A stretch of 64,000 nucleotides of DNA from Klebsiella variicola (GTDB lineage: Bacteria; Pseudomonadota; Gammaproteobacteria; Enterobacterales; Enterobacteriaceae). The notes beneath the pieces are model-generated. The model did no database searches, was not told the origin of the DNA, and saw nothing but the letters and a program-made list of their open reading frames with translations. The stretch spans positions 2,604,001 through 2,668,000 of the forward strand of contig NZ_CP010523.2 of the NCBI RefSeq assembly GCF_000828055.2, given 5' to 3'. Below, in pieces: positions 52,173 to 61,071 of the stretch; the first letter of the stretch is position 1; every line of letters starts with the position of its first letter. The position numbers were made by a program, and so were the translations under genes.

Positions 52173-52808
52173 ATGACCGTTATCACCAGTAACCGACGCC
52201 CGGAAGAGGCCGTCTATCGCCATGTGATCCCGGCCGGGGAACCCTGGCTGTTTGAGGTTAAAAAAGGGCAAACCCTGCGCCTGCTTGATCTCGAAGGCAA
52301 TCAGGCGATTGATACCCTGTTTTACAACGCCGACAACCCGCGCGAGCGCTACGATGCGCAGCGCACGCTGCGTCGCCAGGGGAACGCTTACCTGACCGCC
52401 GGCAGCGTGCTCTATTCCAACCTCGGCCATCCGCTGATGACCATCGTGGCCGATACCTGCGGGCGGCACGATACCCTCGGCGGCGCTTGCGCCCAGGAGA
52501 GCAACACCGTGCGCTACGCCCTCGACAAGCGCTATATGCACAGCTGCCGGGACAATTTTCTCTGCGCCTGTCTGCACGATGGCCGCCTGCATAAGCGCGA
52601 TATCGGCGCCAACATTAACTTCTTTATGAACGTGCCGGTGACGCCGGAGGGCGGTCTGACCTTTGCGGACGGCATCTCGGCGGCAGGAAAATACGTTGAA
52701 CTGCGCGCGGAGTGTAACGCCATGGTGCTGATCTCCAACTGTCCGCAGCTCAACAATCCCTGCAATGGCTGGAACCCGACCCCCGCCGAGGTGCTGGTAT
52801 GGAACTGA
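52173..52808 (+). CDS. DUF1989 protein UAAP2, probable carboxyguanidine deiminase subunit
   Basis: A protein of 211 residues, paralogous to UAAP1. [59 protein letters not shown] and [18 protein letters not shown] contain the conserved Cys/His residues likely to bind metal. AAGGAGG sits before the ATG. With UAAP1 it should release ammonia from carboxyguanidine. The end overlaps a possible short frame (52799-52897). Confidence 0.9.
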   Translation: MTVITSNRRPEEAVYRHVIPAGEPWLFEVKKGQTLRLLDLEGNQAIDTLFYNADNPRERYDAQRTLRRQGNAYLTAGSVLYSNLGHPLMTIVADTCGRHDTLGGACAQESNTVRYALDKRYMHSCRDNFLCACLHDGRLHKRDIGANINFFMNVPVTPEGGLTFADGISAAGKYVELRAECNAMVLISNCPQLNNPCNGWNPTPAEVLVWN

Positions 52809-52897
52809 CCCGCTGGCAGCGCTGGCGTTTGCTGGCCTTTCGGCTGTTCGCCGTTCGCGCCGACCGCCTGAATCACACGCCGACGCGCCACGTTTAA
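52799..52897 (+). CDS. possible short peptide between UAAP2 and the carboxylase
   Basis: A frame of 32 codons with an ATG overlapping the UAAP2 stop (ATGGAACTGA) and GAGG seven bases upstream. The peptide is rich in Arg, Trp and Leu ([17 protein letters not shown]) and ends ten bases before the mini-ykkC element. It could be a coupled leader peptide or chance. No relative is recognised. Confidence 0.3.
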   Translation: MELTRWQRWRLLAFRLFAVRADRLNHTPTRHV

Positions 52898-52907
52898 GCG
52901 CCGGTTC

Positions 52908-52955
52908 CCCCGGGGACGACCTCAGGGAAAGACGAATTGTTGCGGGACGACCCGC
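52908..52955 (+). promoter_or_regulatory. guanidine-II (mini-ykkC) riboswitch inside the operon
   Basis: Two hairpins with the diagnostic ACGR tetraloop stand in tandem. The first is GGGG-ACGA-CCTC (52912-52923), extendable by CCC/GGG. The second is GCGGG-ACGA-CCCGC (52942-52955), with a linker of 14-18 bases. The carboxylase ATG follows 20 bases after the second stem, with only a weak GTGAG site, so control of translation initiation is plausible. Two ACGA loops, good stems, spacing and a guanidine-operon location together make this a strong candidate. Confidence 0.82.
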
Positions 52956-52974
52956 TACGCTGTGAGTTCCGCTT

Positions 52975-55900
52975 ATGTTTGATACCTTACTGATTGCCAA
53001 CCGCGGGGCGATAGCCTGCCGCATTTTACGTACCCTGCGCGCCATGCAGGTGAAGGGGGTTGCCGTTTACGCCGAAGCCGACCTGAGCAGTCTGCACGTC
53101 CGCGAAGCGGATGAAGCGCTCAGCCTTGGCGAGGGCCCGGCAGCGCAAACTTATCTGGTGGTAGAGAAGATCATTGCCGCCGCGCTGCAGAGCGGCGCCC
53201 GCGCTATCCATCCCGGCTACGGCTTTCTGTCGGAAAACGCCGCCTTCGCCGAAGCCTGTGAGGCGGCGGGACTGGCGTTTGTTGGCCCGACCCCGCAACA
53301 GCTGCGTACCTTTGGCCTGAAACATACCGCTCGCGCGCTGGCGAAAGCGGAGGGCGTGCCGCTGCTGGAAGGCAGTGAACTGCTGGCCGACAGCGAGGAA
53401 GCCTGCCGGGCGGCCGAGGCGGTGGGCTACCCGGTGATGCTCAAGAGTACGGCGGGCGGCGGGGGAATTGGCATGCGCGTCTGCCGCGACGCCCGCGAAC
53501 TGAGCGAGGCGTTTGCCACGGTGCAGCGACTGGGGCAAAACAACTTCAGCGACGCCGGGGTGTTTCTCGAAAAATATATCGAACGCGCCCGTCACCTGGA
53601 GGTGCAGATCTTCGGCGACGGTGAGGGGGAGGTTATCGCCCTCGGCGTGCGCGACTGCTCGCTGCAGCGGCGTAACCAGAAAGTGATTGAAGAGACCCCG
53701 GCGCCGAATCTGCCGGAAGGGATGGCGCAGGCGCTGTGTAGCGCGGCCATTGCTCTCGGGAAAGCGGTGAACTACCGAAGCGCCGGGACGGTGGAGTTTG
53801 TCTACGACAGCGCGGCGCAGCGCTTCTATTTCCTTGAGGTCAATACCCGCCTGCAGGTGGAGCACGGCGTGACGGAGCAGGTGTGGGGCGTGGATCTGGT
53901 ACGCTGGATGATCGCCCTGGCCGCAGGGGATTTACCGCCGCTGAGCGAGCTGGCCGCCGGGCTACAGCCCCGGGGCCATGCCATTCAGGCGCGAATTTAC
54001 GCCGAAGATCCTGGCCGCCAGTTTCAGCCTTCGCCTGGACTGTTAACCGACGTCTGGTTTCCGCCGGCGGACGGCGCCACGCTGCGCATCGACCGCTGGG
54101 TGGAAGCCGGATGTGAAGTGCCGCCGTTTTTCGACCCCTTGCTGGCGAAAGCTATCGTCTGGCGCCCCAGCCGCGATGAGGCAATCGCCGGCCTGGCGCA
54201 GGCCCTGGCGGAGACCCGCCTGTATGGCGTCGAAACCAACCGCTTATACCTGCAGCAGATCCTCGGCTTTGCACCGTTTACCGCCGGAGAACCCTGGACC
54301 CGCTGCCTGGAGCAATTGCGCTACCGGGCCGATACCGTGGAGGTTCTGAGCGCCGGCACCCAGACCAGCGTCCAGGACTATCCGGGACGTCTGGGGTACT
54401 GGGCGGTGGGCGTCCCGCCTTCGGGCCCGATGGATGACCGGGCGCTGCGCCTGGGCAACCGTCTGCTGGGCAATGCCGAGGGCGACGCCGCGCTGGAGAT
54501 CACCCTTAGCGGACCCACCCTGAAATTTAATACCGCCGTACAGGCGGTGATCTGCGGCGCGCCGCTCACCGTCACGCTCGATGGCGCCGGGCAGGACATG
54601 AACTGCGTATTCACTATTCCGGCGGGAGCGACCCTCAGGCTGGGGGCAATAAACGGACCAGGCGTCAGAAGCTATCTCTGCCTGCGCGGCGGTATTCAGG
54701 TGCCGGACTACCTGGGCAGTAAAAGCACCTTTACCCTCGGCCAGTTTGGCGGCCACGGCGGACGGGCGCTACGCGCTGGCGACGTGCTGCATCTTGCGCC
54801 TTTGGCTGAGACAGGGGAAGGCGCGGCGCTTCCCGCAGGGCTGCGCACCGCGCTGACGGACGTCCGTACGCTGCGGGTGATTTATGGTCCCCACGGCGCG
54901 CCGGAGTTCTTTGCCCCGGCGTATATGGCGACCTTTTTTGCCACCGACTGGGAAGTGCATTTTAACTCCAGCCGCACCGGCGTGCGCCTGATCGGGCCTA
55001 AGCCGGTCTGGACCCGTGACAGCGGCGGCGAAGCCGGGCTGCACCCGTCGAATATTCATGACAACCCCTATGCCGTGGGGGCCGTGGATTTTACCGGCGA
55101 TATGCCGGTGATCCTCGGGCCGGACGGCCCAAGCCTCGGAGGCTTCGTCTGCCCGGTCACGGTTATCGAAGCCGATCTCTGGCAACTGGGCCAGCTTAAG
55201 GCGGGGGATAAAGTGCGCTTTGTGGCGGTGGACGTCCCCACCGCCCGGCGGCTGGCGGCAGGTCGTCGCGCGGAGCTGGCGACCCTGCAGGCGCAGGACG
55301 TTGCCTGGCAGCCTGCGCCGCTCACCTCGCCGGTGGTGATGACCTGCGGTGACGCCGACAAACGCCTGGTGGCGCGCCTCTCCGGTGATACCCATCTGCT
55401 GCTGGAGGCCGGTGAGGCGGAGCTGGATCTGGTGCTGCGCTTTCGCATCCATGCCCTGATGCAGGCCCTTGAAGGGCAAGCCCGGGAAGGGATCATCGAT
55501 ATCACGCCGGGGATCCGCTCGCTGCAGCTGCATTTCCAGCCGGAAACGCTGGCGCTGGAGACCCTGCTGGCGTGGGTCAGCGGGGAGTGGGCCACGGTCT
55601 GCATGAGCGATGATCTGCAGGTTCCAACGCGGGTCGTGCATCTCCCGCTCTCCTGGGACGATCCGGCCTGCCGCAAGGCGATCGACAAATATATGACCAC
55701 CGTCCGCCCGGACGCCCCGTGGTGCCCAAGCAACCTCGAGTTTATTCGCCGGATAAACGATCTGCCGGATGAGCAGGCCGTATGGAACACGGTGTTTGAC
55801 GCCAGCTATCTGGTGATGGGCCTCGGCGATGTCTATCTCGGCGCGCCGGTGGCCACGCCCCTTGATCCGCGCCATCGGCTGGTCACCACCAAGTACAACC

Positions 55901-56580
55901 CGGCGCGAACCTGGACGGCGGAAAACTCGGTGGGCATCGGCGGGGCGTATCTGTGCGTCTACGGCATGGAAGGCCCGGGCGGCTATCAGTTTGTCGGCCG
56001 CACTCTGCAGATGTGGAATCGCTATCACGAGGTGGCCGATTTTGCCGGCAAGCCGTGGCTGCTGCGCTTTTTCGATCAGCTGCGTTTCTATCCGGTTTCG
56101 GCCGATGAACTGCTGGAGATTCGCCGCGATTTCCCGCTCGGTCGCTATCCGCTGCGCATCGAACACAGCACGCTGCGGCTGGCGGAATACCAGCAATTTC
56201 TCGCTCGCGAGACGCAGAGCATTGACGCGTTTCGCGACCATCAGCAGCGGGCGTTTAACGCCGAACGCGATCGCTGGATCGCCAGCGGCCAGGCCCATTT
56301 CGACAGCCAGGAGAGCGCCGCAGAAGAAGCGGGCGATGCGCCGCTGCAGCCGGGCGAGCAGGGGGTGGAAAGCCCGGTATCCGGTAATCTGTGGCAGGTA
56401 CAGACCGCGGTGGGCCGCCAGGTACGCGCCGGTGATGTGCTGGTGGTGCTTGAGTCGATGAAAATGGAGATCCCGCTGCTGGCGCCGTGCGATGGCAGGG
56501 TTCAGCAGGTCAATGTGCAGCCAGGCAGCGCGGTGCGTGCCGGGCAACGGGTGGCAGTGATTATTGAGGAGAAGGCATGA
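52975..56580 (+). CDS. uca: biotin-dependent urea/guanidine carboxylase
   Basis: A protein of 1201 residues. Domain order: biotin carboxylase (about 1-450, MFDTLLIANRGAIACRI start, ATP loop STAGGGGIGM), then KipA/KipI-like carboxyltransferase domains (about 455-1070), then a biotinyl domain with Lys1163 in LESMKMEI. It matches the carboxylase part of urea amidolyase. In operons with ykkC riboswitches and DUF1989 genes, guanidine rather than urea has been shown to be the main substrate, giving carboxyguanidine. The stop overlaps the next start (ATGA). Specificity cannot be proved by sequence alone here. Confidence 0.93.
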   Translation: MFDTLLIANRGAIACRILRTLRAMQVKGVAVYAEADLSSLHVREADEALSLGEGPAAQTYLVVEKIIAAALQSGARAIHPGYGFLSENAAFAEACEAAGLAFVGPTPQQLRTFGLKHTARALAKAEGVPLLEGSELLADSEEACRAAEAVGYPVMLKSTAGGGGIGMRVCRDARELSEAFATVQRLGQNNFSDAGVFLEKYIERARHLEVQIFGDGEGEVIALGVRDCSLQRRNQKVIEETPAPNLPEGMAQALCSAAIALGKAVNYRSAGTVEFVYDSAAQRFYFLEVNTRLQVEHGVTEQVWGVDLVRWMIALAAGDLPPLSELAAGLQPRGHAIQARIYAEDPGRQFQPSPGLLTDVWFPPADGATLRIDRWVEAGCEVPPFFDPLLAKAIVWRPSRDEAIAGLAQALAETRLYGVETNRLYLQQILGFAPFTAGEPWTRCLEQLRYRADTVEVLSAGTQTSVQDYPGRLGYWAVGVPPSGPMDDRALRLGNRLLGNAEGDAALEITLSGPTLKFNTAVQAVICGAPLTVTLDGAGQDMNCVFTIPAGATLRLGAINGPGVRSYLCLRGGIQVPDYLGSKSTFTLGQFGGHGGRALRAGDVLHLAPLAETGEGAALPAGLRTALTDVRTLRVIYGPHGAPEFFAPAYMATFFATDWEVHFNSSRTGVRLIGPKPVWTRDSGGEAGLHPSNIHDNPYAVGAVDFTGDMPVILGPDGPSLGGFVCPVTVIEADLWQLGQLKAGDKVRFVAVDVPTARRLAAGRRAELATLQAQDVAWQPAPLTSPVVMTCGDADKRLVARLSGDTHLLLEAGEAELDLVLRFRIHALMQALEGQAREGIIDITPGIRSLQLHFQPETLALETLLAWVSGEWATVCMSDDLQVPTRVVHLPLSWDDPACRKAIDKYMTTVRPDAPWCPSNLEFIRRINDLPDEQAVWNTVFDASYLVMGLGDVYLGAPVATPLDPRHRLVTTKYNPARTWTAENSVGIGGAYLCVYGMEGPGGYQFVGRTLQMWNRYHEVADFAGKPWLLRFFDQLRFYPVSADELLEIRRDFPLGRYPLRIEHSTLRLAEYQQFLARETQSIDAFRDHQQRAFNAERDRWIASGQAHFDSQESAAEEAGDAPLQPGEQGVESPVSGNLWQVQTAVGRQVRAGDVLVVLESMKMEIPLLAPCDGRVQQVNVQPGSAVRAGQRVAVIIEEKA

Positions 56581-58373
56581 TGCAGCAGACGTTTGATTTA
56601 CGCCTGGCGACCCTGGCGGCGAACTATCGTAACGGCAACACCACGCCGCGGGCGCTGTTGGCGGCGATCCGCCAGCGGGCGGAAACGCTGAATCCCGAAT
56701 TTAATCTGTTTATCCATCTCCTGAGCGAAGCGGAGCAGGCGCCGTTTCTCGCGGCGCTGGAAGGCCATTCGCCAGAGACGCTTCCGCTGTACGGCGTGCC
56801 GTTCGCGATCAAAGACAATATTGACCTTGCGGAGATCGTCACGACCGCTGCCTGCCCGGCGTTTGCATACCGGCCGACGCAAAGCGCGACCATTGTCGCG
56901 CAGCTGATTGCGCTGGGAGCCGTGCCGGTGGGCAAAACCAATCTCGACCAGTTTGCCACCGGCCTGAACGGAACCCGTTCGCCGTACGGACGTTGCCGCA
57001 ACGCGTACCACCCGGCTTACCCCTCCGGTGGCTCCAGCGCCGGCTCCACGCTGGCGGTAGCCCTGGGTGTCGCCAGCTTCGCGCTGGGGACCGACACCGC
57101 CGGCAGCGGTCGCGTTCCGGCCGGGCTGAATAACCTGGTGGGGCTGAAAGCGACGAAAGGGGTGATCTCCACCGCCGGGGTCGTCCCTGCCTGTCGCACG
57201 CTGGACTGTGTGACCTTTTTCAGCGCTACCGCCGACGAGGCCAGCCAACTGCTGGCGCTGGTTGCCCGGACCGATCCGCAGGATAGCTACAGCCGCCGCA
57301 ATCCCCAGTGGAACAGCCGGCAGGCCTTTGGCAGGCCGTCCGCCGGGTTTCGCTTTGGCGTTCCGCAGACGCTGAACTTCCTCGGTTGCCGCGCCAGCGA
57401 AGCGCTGTTCGCCCAGGCCGTGCAGCGGCTGACGGCGCTCGGCGGCGTGCCGGTAGCGATCGATTTCGCGCCATTTCTGGCCGCCGCCCGCCTGCTGTAT
57501 GACGGACCGTGGGTTGCTGAACGCTATGCGGTGGCCGGGCCGCTGATTGAGCAGCAGCCGGATGCCGTGCTGCCGGTGATTCGCGACGTGCTGGCGAAAG
57601 CGCCTGCTATCGACGCGACGGCGACCTTTAAGGCGATGTATCAGCTGCAGGGGTATAAAGCGCAGTGCGATGCCATCCTTGATACGCTGGACTGCGTGCT
57701 GACGCCAACCTTTCCGCGCCCGGTGACGCTCGACGAGCTGGCGGCGGAGCCGATCGCCCGCAACGCCGATCTGGGCTACTACACCAACTTTATGAACCTG
57801 CTGGACTATGCGGCGGTGAGTGTGCCGTGCGGGTTTATGCCTGACGGATTGCCCTCCGGCGTCACGCTGTTTGGCCGGGCGTTTACCGATCAGTATTTGC
57901 TGAGCCTGGCCGACGCCTTCCAGCGCGCGGAGCGGCTGCCGCTGGCAGGCGGCGCGCGGCTGGAGAGCCCGCCGCCTGCGCATTCCGCAGGCCATGACCG
58001 GATGGCACTGGCGGTATGCGGTGCGCATCTGGCCGGTCTGCCCTTAAACGGTCAATTGCTGGCGCGGGGCGGTCGGTTGCTGCAGGCGACCCACAGCGCG
58101 CCACGCTATCGTTTGTACGCGCTCGCGGATGGCAAGCGCCCGGCGATGGTGCGTGACGAGCGCGACGGCGCGGCGATAGCGGTGGAAGTCTGGGAGATAC
58201 CCAGCGCCGAGGTGGGGTCGCTGCTGGCCGCTATTCCCGCGCCGCTGGGGCTGGGACAGGTTGAGCTGGCCGACGGCCGATGGGTGACGGGCTTTATTTG
58301 CGAAGCCGCCGGGCTGGGGGAGGCCACGGAAATCACTGCCTGGGGCGGCTGGCGTCAGTGGCTTACCAGGTAA
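56577..58373 (+). CDS. atzF: allophanate hydrolase
   Basis: A protein of 598 residues. The amidase domain (about 1-460) has Lys79 (PFAIKDNID), cis-Ser153/154 (PSGGSSAGS) and nucleophile Ser177 (GTDTAGSGRVP). The C-terminal domain (about 470-598), which ends with FICEAAGLGEATEITAWGGWRQWL, matches the second domain of AtzF/DUR1 that removes the last carboxylate. It turns allophanate into ammonia and CO2, the final step of guanidine (or urea) use. The start overlaps the carboxylase stop, so expression is coupled. Confidence 0.94.
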   Translation: MMQQTFDLRLATLAANYRNGNTTPRALLAAIRQRAETLNPEFNLFIHLLSEAEQAPFLAALEGHSPETLPLYGVPFAIKDNIDLAEIVTTAACPAFAYRPTQSATIVAQLIALGAVPVGKTNLDQFATGLNGTRSPYGRCRNAYHPAYPSGGSSAGSTLAVALGVASFALGTDTAGSGRVPAGLNNLVGLKATKGVISTAGVVPACRTLDCVTFFSATADEASQLLALVARTDPQDSYSRRNPQWNSRQAFGRPSAGFRFGVPQTLNFLGCRASEALFAQAVQRLTALGGVPVAIDFAPFLAAARLLYDGPWVAERYAVAGPLIEQQPDAVLPVIRDVLAKAPAIDATATFKAMYQLQGYKAQCDAILDTLDCVLTPTFPRPVTLDELAAEPIARNADLGYYTNFMNLLDYAAVSVPCGFMPDGLPSGVTLFGRAFTDQYLLSLADAFQRAERLPLAGGARLESPPPAHSAGHDRMALAVCGAHLAGLPLNGQLLARGGRLLQATHSAPRYRLYALADGKRPAMVRDERDGAAIAVEVWEIPSAEVGSLLAAIPAPLGLGQVELADGRWVTGFICEAAGLGEATEITAWGGWRQWLTR

Positions 58374-58382
58374 ACGGAACAT

Positions 58383-58405
58383 CCTCTGCGGTAGCTCCGC
58401 AGAGG
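58383..58405 (+). terminator. hairpin at the end of the guanidine operon
   Basis: CCTCTGCGG pairs perfectly with CCGCAGAGG around TAGCT, 9 bp after the allophanate hydrolase stop and just before the convergent gene's stop. No T-run follows on either strand. Confidence 0.55.
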
Positions 58406-58415
58406 GAACCCTCGC

Positions 58416-59054
58416 TTATAACGGGCTGTTCTCATCGAGCAGGGTGACGCTCCAGACGCGGGCGTGCGTGTCATCGATGCGATAGTAGCTTTTCACGCTT
58501 GCCGTACCGCCGATGGCGTAGCCCACCAGAGCGACAATGTTGAGCTGATGCCCTTGCTTATCGGTAAACGCATAATACTCATCCAGCACATAACCGCTGG
58601 CGCTGGCCGCTGATTCCAGACGATCGTCCCTGGCTTTCAGGTCCGGGGTATAGTCGGCGATGGTTTTCCCCACATAGTTTTTGGCGACGTCCTGGTTTTC
58701 GTCATCGCTGACGATAAACGCCGCGCTGGCAGGAAAGTGCTGAACCACCTCAGCCAGGGTTGGTTTCGGCGCAGCAGAGGGGAATAACGTATGATCGATG
58801 GTGTAGGCCTGTAGCCAGCAGGAGAATAACGCCGCTTCCGCCGCACGGCCATCCGGGTCGGAAAGCCCGGGCAGCGCATCGACGGTCTCTCCCGCTTTAC
58901 GCAGCGCAATGAAATCGGCACAGGAAGAGACCCGTGCCTGATTCTGATCGCTCAACACCAGCGTCAGGGGAGACTGGTTAATCTCAAGCTCGCCCGCCGC
59001 CAGCACCGGCGTGCTCAACAATAACGTCACCGCCATACCGATAAAATATTTCAT
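58416..59054 (-). CDS. secreted protein of unknown function
   Basis: A protein of 212 residues with a signal peptide (MKYFIGMAVTLLLSTPVLAA). Two Cys in the mature part (VSSCADFIAL and FSCWLQAY) may form a disulphide. The rest is an alpha/beta mixture ending in YRIDDTHARVWSVTLLDENSPL. I recognise no named family. GGAGG sits before the ATG at 59054; the longer frame back to 59264 has no site. It is convergent with the guanidine operon but unlikely to be related. The periplasm is its probable place. Confidence 0.75.
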   Translation of the reverse strand: MKYFIGMAVTLLLSTPVLAAGELEINQSPLTLVLSDQNQARVSSCADFIALRKAGETVDALPGLSDPDGRAAEAALFSCWLQAYTIDHTLFPSAAPKPTLAEVVQHFPASAAFIVSDDENQDVAKNYVGKTIADYTPDLKARDDRLESAASASGYVLDEYYAFTDKQGHQLNIVALVGYAIGGTASVKSYYRIDDTHARVWSVTLLDENSPL

Positions 59055-59178
59055 CACATAGCCTCCATGAATATCGTCGTATCCTGATCCGAGGTGACAG
59101 GGAAAGCAAGCGATGGATGACGTTTCTTCCGCACGTCCGGGCGATGGCTCCCGGACGCCTGGCGACGGCCGGGGAGGG

Positions 59179-59844
59179 TTACTGATGGTGTGGGACGGGA
59201 TAAAACGCTTCCGCTGTCCATTGCGCGGATGGCTGGCGGTATTGCTGCCAGAACAGATCGGCAATCTCCCGGGCTTCGGCGGAACCCGGCGTGACGTAGG
59301 CCCCCACCGTCACGATGGAAAGATGAATATTTTGCGCTTTCAATACCGGGAAAAGGCCATGCGTCAGGTTAAGCAGCCCGGCTTTGCCGATGCTCAACGT
59401 CAGATACTCCGGGTGGGGCTGAGTGGCAAACATCCCGCCAGTCAGCAGGATCGCGCCTTCTCCACGCGCGGCCATCCGCGGAGTGACCGCTTTGATGGCC
59501 GCATATACCGCGCCAATATTGGTGGTGAGATCCTGAATGAAGCCTGCCACCGACTGGGTATCAAGATTACCGTCATGCATGGCCGCGGCGTTGAAATGCA
59601 GCACATCCACACCGCCGGTTTCCACCTCTACCTCACGAATGAGTTCCGCGATACTGGTGATATCGCTGGCGTCCGCCACACGGCCTTCCGCGGCAAATCC
59701 AGCCGCTCTCAACTGGTCGGCCTGCGCCGCCACATTGCTTTTATTGCGAGAAGACAGTATTACCCGGAATCCCTCACCGGCAAATCGTGAGGCCGTCGCC
59801 ATTCCCATCCCAGGACCGGACCCAATACTCAAAAACGTTTTCAT
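59179..59844 (-). CDS. atypical SDR-family oxidoreductase
   Basis: A protein of 221 residues. The Rossmann loop is SIGSGPGMGMATASRFAGEGFRV and the NNAG-like strand is HFNAAAMHD. At the catalytic position the sequence is YLTLSIGKAGL: the Lys is present but the residue four before it is Leu, so the classical Tyr-x-x-x-Lys is not intact, as in a group of divergent SDRs that use other residues or only bind nucleotide. The gene is divergent from the LysR gene at 59949, which probably regulates it. Confidence 0.88.
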   Translation of the reverse strand: MKTFLSIGSGPGMGMATASRFAGEGFRVILSSRNKSNVAAQADQLRAAGFAAEGRVADASDITSIAELIREVEVETGGVDVLHFNAAAMHDGNLDTQSVAGFIQDLTTNIGAVYAAIKAVTPRMAARGEGAILLTGGMFATQPHPEYLTLSIGKAGLLNLTHGLFPVLKAQNIHLSIVTVGAYVTPGSAEAREIADLFWQQYRQPSAQWTAEAFYPVPHHQ

Positions 59845-59948
59845 AGGCTGCTCTCACTGTAGGTTGAAGAGCCGCTATGTTAATAGACCAACAGATCGCT
59901 GATAATCAGCCTTATTTGCAAATGATTAATGTGCAGGGTGCAGGAATC

Positions 59949-60869
59949 ATGTTCGATGATTTTGATGAGCTGATGGCGTTTGTCTGTGTGGCTGAGGCAG
60001 GGAGTTTTATCGGGGCCAGCCTCAGGCTGGAGCGGGATGCATCGGTGATTTCCCGCCGGGTCAGCCACCTTGAGAAAAAACTGGGTGTCCGGTTGCTGGT
60101 GCGTACCACCCGTAGCGTAACGCTGACTGAAGCCGGAACCTGGTTTTTGCAGCGCGCCCGCACGGCGCTGGATGAGCTCAGCGCCGCCAGCCGGGAAGTA
60201 GGAGACTTTGCTGCCACCCCGCAGGGAACGTTGCGGGTCTCACTGCCGGTGACCTTTGGCCGGGAGCTGATTGCCCCGATGTTTCCTGATTTCCTGCAGG
60301 CGTATCCGGATATTCGTCTTGATGCCCATTTTCTCGATCGACGGGTCGATATTGTCGCGGAGGGGTTTGATGCGGTGATCCGCCTGGGAAACGTGCGGGA
60401 CAGTACCTTAACCGGGCGCGAGCTTGGGGCATTTCGCAGCCAGTTGATTGCTTCGCCGGCCTATCTGCAACGCTACGGTGAACCGACTCATCCTGAGCAA
60501 CTGGCTGCCCATCGGTGTCTCGGCTTTACCCACCATCCGGACTGGCCCTACTGGATCCTCGAGAATGGTCGGGAGCATATCCAGGTGACGCCAGCTGGCC
60601 CCCTCACCACCAATATCAGTGAAGCGCTGCTGACGGCGGTCATTCGCGCAACCGGGATCGCACTGCTGCCGGGATGGATGGTTAATCAGGCGGTACAGTG
60701 CGGGGAACTGGTCCGCGTGCTGCCCGACTGGCGCAGCGCGGCGCGGGTTAGCGTTTATACCCTGATGCCGCCCGGCACGCTGGTTCCCGCCAAGACCCGG
60801 GTATTTATCGACGCGGTATGCCAGCAGCTGGCGTCATCCCCGCTGTGGCAGGACGAGTTGAAGCGATAA
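59949..60869 (+). CDS. LysR-family transcriptional regulator
   Basis: A protein of 306 residues. The HTH is LMAFVCVAEAGSFIGASLRLERDASVISRRVSHLEKKLGVRLL (about 8-50), and the effector domain is standard (RVSLPVTFGRELIAP, DAVIRLGNVRDSTLTGRELG). I chose the ATG at 59949 (AGGA before it) because it gives the usual family N-terminus; the frame is open back to 59877. It is divergent from the atypical SDR gene and is its likely regulator. Confidence 0.92.
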   Translation: MFDDFDELMAFVCVAEAGSFIGASLRLERDASVISRRVSHLEKKLGVRLLVRTTRSVTLTEAGTWFLQRARTALDELSAASREVGDFAATPQGTLRVSLPVTFGRELIAPMFPDFLQAYPDIRLDAHFLDRRVDIVAEGFDAVIRLGNVRDSTLTGRELGAFRSQLIASPAYLQRYGEPTHPEQLAAHRCLGFTHHPDWPYWILENGREHIQVTPAGPLTTNISEALLTAVIRATGIALLPGWMVNQAVQCGELVRVLPDWRSAARVSVYTLMPPGTLVPAKTRVFIDAVCQQLASSPLWQDELKR

Positions 60870-61071
60870 GCGGGGGGCCAATGGCACGGGGAAGCGCAAG
60901 GCTTCGAAGTAGTACGGAACAATAAATTTATCTTCGGTCCGATAATGCCCTGGCGAACTGTCTTCGCTCAGTGATGAGGTCAAATTTATCGAATTAATAA
61001 AGAATATCAAATGCCAATTCGATATTAACGTTTATCAATAAAGTCATTAATATCACCAGCATGGGGGAGTT

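Noticed and set aside
54769-56547. 592-codon minus-strand frame opposite the carboxylase
   Set aside because: His/Arg/Gln-rich antisense shadow; no domain, no ribosome site, and the plus strand encodes an evident carboxylase.
56598-58028. 476-codon minus-strand frame opposite allophanate hydrolase
   Set aside because: Arg-rich shadow frame without any recognisable motif.
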